From: Nitrososphaeria archaeon
Lineage (GTDB): Archaea; Thermoproteota; Nitrososphaeria; Geothermarchaeales; JDFR-13
Assembly: GCA_026982095.1 (NCBI GenBank)
Contig: JALSHT010000006.1
Span: forward strand, 124,001-188,000
Length of the DNA: 64,000 bases
Direction of reading: 5' to 3'
Of this stretch, positions 58,930-64,000 are shown in pieces. The notes below the pieces were generated by a model. It did no database searches, was not told the DNA's origin, and worked only from the letters and a program-made list of their open reading frames with translations. Position 1 is the first letter of the stretch. Each line of letters starts with the position of its first letter. The translations under genes were made by a program, and so were the position numbers.

Positions 58930-59760
58930 ATGAGTAGTGGTTTGTCGGATGTGTCTCTTGATATCCTGAAGAAACTAGATTATAACGAGTTTGGTGATAG
59001 GGGTAGGCTAGCTATTGTTGGTGGAGGATACTTAAGTTATAATCCTCCTATCATTGCGGCGTCTTCCGCGTCTAGGATAGGGATTGACTCTATATATTTA
59101 TTGGTTCCGGAGAAGTTGACCAGGCTCAGGTGTATAGATAGTCTAACCATTAGTGTGATTCCTCTCCCGGACTTTAAGATAACTCAGGGGGTTGTTCAGA
59201 GAATAGAGAAGTTGATTGATAGGAGGAGGATTAGGGCTGATATCTTCCACCTAGGACCTGGGTTTACAGGTCAAAGGGGGTATATTGTTGAGTTAGTTAA
59301 TTCGTTGGATGGTCGGGGGATAGGTATGGTTCTCGACTCAGGCTCTCTATATCCTGAGGTATTGAACTCGGATGTTAACTGGGATAATATCGTAATCACT
59401 CCCCACGAGGGGGAGTTTAGGATGCTGTTTAATGAAGAGTTGGGGATCGACCTATCTAGATATATTGTTGTGTTGAAGAGATTACGTGGCGTCTCGATTT
59501 ATCTGAGAGGGTCGGAAGTGTCATCGGTTAGTCACGAGTGTTGGCCTACAAGGTATGGCATGGGTTATGTGGTGTCCGGTGTTTTAAGCGGTTTGTATGC
59601 ATATACCAGGGATATTAATCTCTCTATACTACTCACTCAAGAGTTACTTTTGAAAACATGTGAGAAAATAAGTGAAAATGGGTGTTTTCATGTGACAGTT
59701 GATGATTTTATAGAGGTCCTTGGCTTAATCATTAGGGGTTTATTCTCTACTAGCCACTAG
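58930..59760 (+). CDS. NAD(P)H-hydrate dehydratase (NnrD/YjeF-C)-like, catalytic Asp missing
   Basis: The ~276-residue ribokinase-like fold protein has GRLAIVGGGYLSYNPPIIAA, LGPGFTG, VLDSGSL and ITPHEGEFRMLF, all as in ADP-dependent NAD(P)H-hydrate dehydratase. The usual GTGDVL-G motif near the C-terminus, which carries the catalytic Asp, reads GMGYVVSGV here, so Asp is replaced by Tyr. There is no epimerase (YjeF-N) domain. It may be inactive, altered, or regulatory. ATG 58930 is favoured. Confidence 0.8.
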   Translation: MSSGLSDVSLDILKKLDYNEFGDRGRLAIVGGGYLSYNPPIIAASSASRIGIDSIYLLVPEKLTRLRCIDSLTISVIPLPDFKITQGVVQRIEKLIDRRRIRADIFHLGPGFTGQRGYIVELVNSLDGRGIGMVLDSGSLYPEVLNSDVNWDNIVITPHEGEFRMLFNEELGIDLSRYIVVLKRLRGVSIYLRGSEVSSVSHECWPTRYGMGYVVSGVLSGLYAYTRDINLSILLTQELLLKTCEKISENGCFHVTVDDFIEVLGLIIRGLFSTSH

Positions 59761-60492
59761 TTTTTTGAATTCAACGGCGTTTCTAAACATATCGAGGTTG
59801 TTAAACAGAATGTATATGGTTTTAACATCTGTTTTACCCTTGATCATGTTGTAGAGCCTTTTAAGGTCGTTCTCGCTATACCTATATCGATAGCCTCCAA
59901 TCCCGTGTAGTCTGAGGTAGATGATTTCTGGGTCGATATCCACCACTCCCCTGTTGAAGGGGTCTGTCACCAATATATACCTATTCTTCCTGAGAAAATC
60001 AAGCACCTTCTTCCTAAACCAACTCTCTTCTCTAGGTTCTATTGCTAGCCTGACACCACTCTCTTCGGAAAAGACTCTTAATGTATCAGTCATATAGTCT
60101 TCCCACTTTAGACTTGGAGGCAACTGTAGAAGTATCAGTGTTGCCTTAAGTGAGTAGGCAATTTCCAGTGTATGTCTGAAAGATTTTAATACTTCTTTGG
60201 TGGGCTGAAGACCTCCATAGTTCTTTGGATTCCCCTCCAGCTCACCCTTAAATCTTCTCCATGTGGGGCTTATAGTTTTGTGTGTAACTCCCTGCCATGC
60301 TTTAACAGTATAATCTATGTGTGGGGGCGTCTCAGCTCTTAACCTCGAGTATTTAGACGGTTTCTCAATTTGGTAGAATGTTCTCTGAACCTCTATCACG
60401 TCCACGCTTTGAAACAATACCTCTCTCCGGACTGGGAAACCGCATACACCTACTTTAACCGGCATATCAAATATTAGATGATACCTCCCCAC
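59740..60492 (-). CDS. DUF72-family (YecE-like) TIM-barrel protein
   Basis: The 250-residue protein shows VKVGVCGFPVRREVLFQ, VDVIEVQRTFYQ, TVKAWQGVTH, LILLQLPPSLKW, LAIEPREESWF and IIYLRLHGIGGYRYRYS, all features of the DUF72 family. Its biochemical role is unknown. ATG 60465 (MPVKVGV) is a plausible shorter start. Its 3' end overlaps the convergent NnrD-like gene by 21 bases. Confidence 0.88.
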   Translation of the reverse strand: MGRYHLIFDMPVKVGVCGFPVRREVLFQSVDVIEVQRTFYQIEKPSKYSRLRAETPPHIDYTVKAWQGVTHKTISPTWRRFKGELEGNPKNYGGLQPTKEVLKSFRHTLEIAYSLKATLILLQLPPSLKWEDYMTDTLRVFSEESGVRLAIEPREESWFRKKVLDFLRKNRYILVTDPFNRGVVDIDPEIIYLRLHGIGGYRYRYSENDLKRLYNMIKGKTDVKTIYILFNNLDMFRNAVEFKKLVASRE

Positions 60493-60507
60493 ATAGTTAA
60501 ATTTCCT

Positions 60508-60536
60508 CCTTTATATTTAGGATGTTTTATCCTAAA
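60508..60536. promoter_or_regulatory. TATA box overlapping a perfect inverted repeat before the ECF S-component gene
   Basis: CCTTTATATTTAGG (TATA-like, 60508-60521) merges into a perfect 8-base inverted repeat TTTAGGAT - GTTTT - ATCCTAAA (60516-60536). It lies just before the ATG at 60548 and inside the 55-base divergent gap to DUF72. Placement over the promoter core suggests an operator; a hairpin in a very short leader is the alternative. Confidence 0.6.
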
Positions 60537-60547
60537 GGTTTTTAGAG

Positions 60548-61078
60548 ATGCCTAGGAAGTCACTGCTTATAGCCTATATGGGGATATTTACAGCGCTTGG
60601 CGTGATTGGTAGGCTTGCCTTCACCATACTTCCAAATGTTGCCCCCGTTGCTCCCTTCTCACTAATGTCTGGATATTTAGGTGGACCTCTATCGGGGTTT
60701 CTAGTTGGTTTTCTTACCATGTTTGTCAGTGACCTTTATATTGGGGTCGGTCCATGGACGGTATTTACATCTCTGTTTATGGGTATAGTGGGGGTCTCAG
60801 GATGGATTTGTAGAAAGGTCTCTCCGGATAGGCTTACCCTATTCATAATCGCATATCTATCTGTCTTGCTATATGATGTTGGGACGAGTGTAGCTACAGT
60901 CATATGGTTTGGCGTCGACCCCCTGATTAGTATACTGAATCTATTCATTCCGATAGTCTTCCTGGGCATCCCTTACCCCATGGGTCCTGTTCATGAGTTC
61001 TCATCTAGTCTCATGTTCATCCTCTTGGTTGAGTCTATAAGGAGGTTTAGATTGTCGGAGGTGGTTGGTTTTGTCTAA
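60548..61078 (+). CDS. ECF transporter S component
   Basis: The 176-residue integral membrane protein has five or six helices and the ECF S-component signature: FTILPNVAPVAPFSLMSGYLG-GPLSGFLVGFLTMFVSDLY, then GVGPWTVFTSLFMGIVG. S components with the GPWT motif form the substrate-binding part of vitamin uptake systems. The neighbour is a DUF4430 protein, a domain related to cobalamin-binding proteins, so cobalamin or a related compound is the favoured substrate. EcfA/EcfT genes are not in the window. Confidence 0.82.
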   Translation: MPRKSLLIAYMGIFTALGVIGRLAFTILPNVAPVAPFSLMSGYLGGPLSGFLVGFLTMFVSDLYIGVGPWTVFTSLFMGIVGVSGWICRKVSPDRLTLFIIAYLSVLLYDVGTSVATVIWFGVDPLISILNLFIPIVFLGIPYPMGPVHEFSSSLMFILLVESIRRFRLSEVVGFV

Positions 61079-61664
61079 CGTGTATAGGGTGTTGTCAGCT
61101 GTCCTATTTATATGGGCCCTGTTTGCGTCGATAGGTGTTGGATACTTCTATATGTTGGCTGTCGACTTGGAGGTGGATAACCAGAGGCTTAGACAGGAAC
61201 TGGCTTCTGCTGAGGAGACGGTTTCGAAGGCGAGAAACCTTATTAAGGTTATCAACTCCTCTCTATCTAATCTTAACCAGAGTTATCAGTCTCTCTTAGC
61301 CAATTACACAGAGGCTCTGGATAGGCTTAGACTAGACTTGAACAGTGGGTATGTAAGCCTTGTCGTGGATTTCGGGAACGGTACATCGAAGTATTTTAAG
61401 TTTCTAGTAGTCTATGGTGAGAATGACACTGTCTTTGACCTGTTACTAGCATCTGGACTTGATATTGACTACACCGAGTATCCCGAGTTCAACGATGTAT
61501 TCATAAATTGTATTGGGGGTGTATGTGGGGAGGTTACAGGTGAGTCGAGTGGATTATTCTGGCTGTTGTATGTTAATGGAGAAGCGTCGCAGAGAGGGGC
61601 TAAGCAAACCACTGTAGTGGAGGGTGATGTGATTGAGTGGAGATACCGGGAGGTAACTTGGTGA
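61071..61664 (+). CDS. Membrane-anchored DUF4430 (cobalamin-binding-like) surface protein
   Basis: The ~197-residue protein has an N-terminal membrane helix (AVLFIWALFASIGVGYFYML), a coiled-coil stalk (about 30-90), and a C-terminal DUF4430 domain (about 95-197). The domain reads SLVVDFGNGTSKYFKFLV, DTVFDLLLASGLDI, FINCIGGVCGE, FWLLYVNGEASQRGAKQT, VEGDVIEWRY. DUF4430 is related to the C-terminal domain of transcobalamin/intrinsic factor. TTG 61071 follows GGAGGTGG by six bases and overlaps the S-component gene. Confidence 0.85.
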   Translation: MSNVYRVLSAVLFIWALFASIGVGYFYMLAVDLEVDNQRLRQELASAEETVSKARNLIKVINSSLSNLNQSYQSLLANYTEALDRLRLDLNSGYVSLVVDFGNGTSKYFKFLVVYGENDTVFDLLLASGLDIDYTEYPEFNDVFINCIGGVCGEVTGESSGLFWLLYVNGEASQRGAKQTTVVEGDVIEWRYREVTW

Positions 61665-61719
61665 TGTATGCCTCACCCTTTTTATATTATGACCCACATA
61701 TTTTACGTGGTGTCCTCGA

Positions 61720-62010
61720 ATGCCAGTTAAACGTAAGAATAGGGGTAGGAAAAAGGGTAAGAGTAGAAAGGGTAGGGAGGAGTATGTATACTGTTCAAAC
61801 TGTGGTAAACGAATACCTCGGGATAAAGCTATTAAGGTGGAGAGGAGGATGACCCCTGTTGATCCTCAACTGGCCAAGGAGCTTAAGAAGCAGGGAGCTG
61901 TCATAATGTCTACACCAATACTAAAGTATTATTGTGTCTCATGTGCTGTGCATTATGGGATAGTGAGGATAGGAGGATATAGTGAGAGGAGGGCTAGGGA
62001 GGAATATTGA
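61720..62010 (+). CDS. rps26e: 30S ribosomal protein S26e
   Basis: The 96-residue protein begins MPVKRKNRGRKKGKSRKGRE. The S26e zinc ribbon is seen in YCSNCGKRIPRDKAIKVERR and the later YYCVSCAVHYGIVRIG. S26e occurs in Thermoproteota and close relatives but not in most Euryarchaeota. It begins behind GTGGTG and has no partner gene overlapping. Confidence 0.93.
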   Translation: MPVKRKNRGRKKGKSRKGREEYVYCSNCGKRIPRDKAIKVERRMTPVDPQLAKELKKQGAVIMSTPILKYYCVSCAVHYGIVRIGGYSERRAREEY

Positions 62011-62069
62011 TAGGTAATAATCTAAATCTTTTTTAACATTATGCTTTAGATAATTTTTTGTGAACTTGG

Positions 62070-62795
62070 ATGTCGGAGGAGTCGATAACTGAGTTAAAGA
62101 AGAAGATATTTGGCGATATCCTTGCTTCCGACGATATAGGCGGGGCCATGAGGAGGTGGAGAATGTTCTTCAACGTATCCCAGGTAGATCTTGCTAAGTT
62201 TATGAACATATCTTCATCGGTCTTATCGGAGTATGAGAATGACCCTAAGAAGAGTCCGGGGGCTAGATTCATAAAGAGATATGTGGAGTCTCTAATTGAG
62301 ATTGACATGTCAAGGGGGGGTAAGATACTAGATTTACTGGCTAGTGGATACTCGACTTTAGAGTTTGGAAGGGAGATCCTTAAGTTAAAAGACTTTCTAG
62401 AGCCATTCCCAGCTGAAAAGTTGGTTGAGGCGATTAATGTTGAGGTCTTGGTTGGTGGGGATAGGTTAGAGGATCTTGAGCTCTATGGCTATACGGTCTT
62501 GGATAGTGTTGCCGCCATATTATCCATGAGTGGGAGTGTATATTATAAGATATTTGGTAGGTCTACGGAGAGGGCACTAATATTTACTAATGTATCTACA
62601 GGCCGGTCTCCCCTCGTGGCTGTGAGGGTGTATCCTTTGAAGCCTAGAATGGTTGTTCTACACGGGCCAAAGAGTATTGATCAGTTGGCGGTTAAGATTG
62701 CTGAGAAGGAGCATATTATACTTGGGATATCTAGGTTGAGGTTTGAGCAGGATCTTCTAATAAGCCTCGAAAAGATAGACGAGATATATGGGTAG
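62070..62795 (+). CDS. HTH (XRE-type) transcriptional regulator, archaeal
   Basis: The 241-residue protein has a Cro/C1-type HTH at about 25-75 (AMRRWRMFFNVSQVDLAKFM, then ISSSVLSEYENDPKKSPGAR). A larger C-terminal domain follows (GYTVLDSVAAILSMSGSVYY, ERALIFTNVSTGRSPLVAV, VLHGPKSIDQLAVKIAEKEH) of a conserved archaeal family. DNA target unknown. The neighbouring DUF92 gene follows 40 bases later. Confidence 0.82.
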   Translation: MSEESITELKKKIFGDILASDDIGGAMRRWRMFFNVSQVDLAKFMNISSSVLSEYENDPKKSPGARFIKRYVESLIEIDMSRGGKILDLLASGYSTLEFGREILKLKDFLEPFPAEKLVEAINVEVLVGGDRLEDLELYGYTVLDSVAAILSMSGSVYYKIFGRSTERALIFTNVSTGRSPLVAVRVYPLKPRMVVLHGPKSIDQLAVKIAEKEHIILGISRLRFEQDLLISLEKIDEIYG

Positions 62796-62835
62796 CCTTA
62801 CTTATATCCTACTACATTCTGTTTAAGATTATAAG

Positions 62836-63627
62836 ATGAGTGAGTTAGGGTTGGACCCATCTACAGACATTATTTTAAAATTGGTTGTTATCTTAATAGT
62901 ATCTATCCTCTCCCTAAGAATGAGGTTTATAGACTTTTATGGGTTTATAGCTTCTTTGGCCATCGGGGTCTCTGTTCTATTTCTAGGGGGGTGGAAGCTG
63001 TTCATCCTCCTACTCCTGTTTCTTACGGTAGGTAGTTTGTTGACCAAGGTGTTGAATGGTGGAGGGGGTATAAGAGGTTGGAAGAACGTGGTAGCTAATG
63101 GTCTGTGGGCTGCTTTATCCGCATCTCTATATGGGGTTACAGGAGACAAGTCCGCGTTGATATTCTATCTAGGAGCTCTAAACTCGATGTTTAGTGACAC
63201 TTTATCTACTGAGGTGGGTATGTATATAGGTGGACGGCCTAGGCTGATAGTTAAGCCTTGGGTTGAGACTAGTAAGGGACTGTCGGGAGGAGTCACTGTA
63301 CATGGGATCTTGGGAGGCATTACGGGTGCGCTCATCTTTGCATATCTCTCTTCATACTTGTTTAACGGGTCTTTAGACTCTAGATTGACGGCTTCAATTG
63401 CTGGTGCCGGGATATTGGCTAATGTATTGGATAGTTTTCTGGGTGCATCTATACAGGGTAAATATGAATGTAGTGTATGTGGTAGGGTTGTGGAGGATTC
63501 TCTTCACTGTGGTGAGGTGGCGAGACACCTCTCTGGATTAAAATACATCGATAATCATAAGGTAAACTTTATATCAAGTTTTGTTGGTGGAGGCCTGGCG
63601 GTATTACTGTACACCCATATTTTCTAA
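62836..63627 (+). CDS. DUF92/TMEM19-family membrane protein
   Basis: This 263-residue polytopic protein has FIASLAIGVSVLFLGGWKLF, VANGLWAALSASLYG, GALNSMFSDTLSTEVGMY and GGVTVHGILGGITGAL, the conserved DUF92 blocks. Between helices is a soluble insert YECSVCGRVVEDSLHCGEVA with four Cys/His residues, perhaps a metal site. DUF92 relatives in plants (VTE6) are phytyl-phosphate kinases, so an isoprenoid-phosphate role is possible but unproven. Confidence 0.85.
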   Translation: MSELGLDPSTDIILKLVVILIVSILSLRMRFIDFYGFIASLAIGVSVLFLGGWKLFILLLLFLTVGSLLTKVLNGGGGIRGWKNVVANGLWAALSASLYGVTGDKSALIFYLGALNSMFSDTLSTEVGMYIGGRPRLIVKPWVETSKGLSGGVTVHGILGGITGALIFAYLSSYLFNGSLDSRLTASIAGAGILANVLDSFLGASIQGKYECSVCGRVVEDSLHCGEVARHLSGLKYIDNHKVNFISSFVGGGLAVLLYTHIF

Positions 63628-64000
63628 ATACTCCATTACAACTCCATATTCCTCCTGGTTTATTACATCCAACTTGTGTAGGGCCTCCAGTATCTCCTTT
63701 ATCCCCACAAGCCTCTCCACTTTTATACCATGTTCTTTCAATCTCTCCATACCGCCCTCCTCCCTATCTAGTACTATAAATACGTGGTTCACCTCCACTC
63801 CATATTCCTCCCTAAGATTTTTAATTACTCTGATGATGGTGTTTCCCGTGCTTATCATATCGTCAATTAGGAGAATATCCTCCCCCATATTTAGTGTACC
63901 TATTCTGATCTTCCCGTCTTGTGAAGAGACGAGTGTAAATGGGACCTCATTTTTTAAGGCTAGTGGTATAGTTATTACAGCCCCCTTCTCCAGTATACCT
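63604..64000 (-). CDS. pyrE: Orotate phosphoribosyltransferase, partial (C-terminal part)
   Basis: Reading from the window edge on the minus strand, the frame is open through AVITIPLALKNEVPF and SSQDGKIRIG to the PRPP loop LLIDDMISTGNT and ends at 63604. The PRPP motif and the preceding lysine-containing loop match OMP-forming PRTases of pyrimidine synthesis. The 5' part lies beyond 64000. Its 3' end overlaps the DUF92 gene by 24 bases. Confidence 0.85.
   Translation of the reverse strand, partial: GILEKGAVITIPLALKNEVPFTLVSSQDGKIRIGTLNMGEDILLIDDMISTGNTIIRVIKNLREEYGVEVNHVFIVLDREEGGMERLKEHGIKVERLVGIKEILEALHKLDVINQEEYGVVMEYLENMGVQ

Noticed and set aside
62020..62051. ATCTAAA ... TTTAGAT inverted repeat before the HTH regulator gene
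   Set aside because: Only seven bases with an 18-base spacer in very AT-rich sequence; too likely by chance to list as an operator.
1..64000. CRISPR arrays, insertion sequences or integrated virus
   Set aside because: I saw no regularly spaced repeats, transposase genes, integrase genes or duplicated tRNA 3' ends; gene content and base use are uniform apart from the envelope loci.

Overview
The window is archaeal and reads as a thermophilic member of the Thermoproteota (Crenarchaeota in the broad sense, TACK). The evidence is the archaeal/eukaryotic-type ribosomal proteins (eL7/L7Ae, eS28, eL24, eS6, eS24, eS27ae, eL40, eL38, eS26), aIF5B and aIF2-gamma, RNA polymerase Rpo7 and Spt4, class I LysRS, a CdvA/ESCRT-III/Vps4 division cluster instead of FtsZ, fructose-1,6-bisphosphate aldolase/phosphatase, C/D box sRNAs, a tRNA intron with a bulge-helix-bulge, and many TATA-driven or GTG/TTG-started genes. 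A histone-fold gene lies beside these crenarchaeal traits. I cannot fix the order or genus from sequence alone. Genes are tightly packed: many overlap by a few bases, and no stretch over about 300 bases lacks a gene.

Layout. 1-13.1 kb (+): isoprenoid genes (type 2 IPP isomerase, prenyl diphosphate synthase), GluRS, then a translation/transcription block L7Ae-S28e-L24e-Ndk-aIF5B (with a 144-residue mini-intein in its P-loop)-S6e-aIF2gamma-PIN protein-Rpo7-Spt4-dephospho-CoA kinase. It ends with an HELLH metallopeptidase-like protein and a nucleotidyltransferase/kinase fusion, convergent with S27ae-S24e. 13.6-18.8 kb: a 1.15-kresidue S-layer-like protein with a coiled-coil stalk and C-terminal anchor, a two-helix membrane protein, and a TrmB-type regulator. 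18.9-22.3 kb: an ESCRT-III paralogue followed by cdvA-cdvB-cdvC. 22.3-26.6 kb: AspRS, succinyl-CoA synthetase, L40e, tRNA-Val, an AK6/Fap7-type kinase. 26.6-32.3 kb: a compact type-IV-pilus-like locus (secretion ATPase, two half-size platform proteins, one tiny class III prepilin, a HerA/VirB4-type ATPase), with five tiny membrane proteins divergent from it and a short, divergent TFB. 32.5-40.6 kb: Sm-like protein, PAC2 protein, beta-CASP nuclease, archaemetzincin, L38e, THUMP protein, phosphoribosyltransferase, ubiquitin-like sulfur carrier, SerK/ParB-like protein, a C/D sRNA, TatD, histone fold, intron-containing tRNA-Glu, sulfite-oxidase-fold protein. 40.6-49.1 kb: FBP aldolase/phosphatase, an N-succinylamino-acid-racemase-like enzyme with a GNAT partner, TIM, tRNA-Arg, ArgRS, a DNA cytosine methyltransferase, a SPOUT-like protein, a second candidate C/D sRNA, DUF763. 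49.2-55.0 kb: a second pilus-like operon whose third gene is a 686-residue prepilin-like surface protein. 55.0-64.0 kb: tRNA-Arg, LysRS, ProRS with a winged-helix partner, an NnrD-like protein lacking its usual catalytic Asp, DUF72, an ECF S-component with a DUF4430 surface protein, S26e, an HTH regulator, DUF92 and the 3' part of pyrE.

How it fits together: most of the window is information processing and central metabolism, interrupted by cell-envelope modules (S-layer, two pilus-like machines, vitamin-uptake pair) and by the division machinery. The least explained region is 26.6-32.3 kb, where a stripped-down pilus engine, a DNA-translocase-type ATPase, tiny membrane proteins and an atypical TFB sit together.
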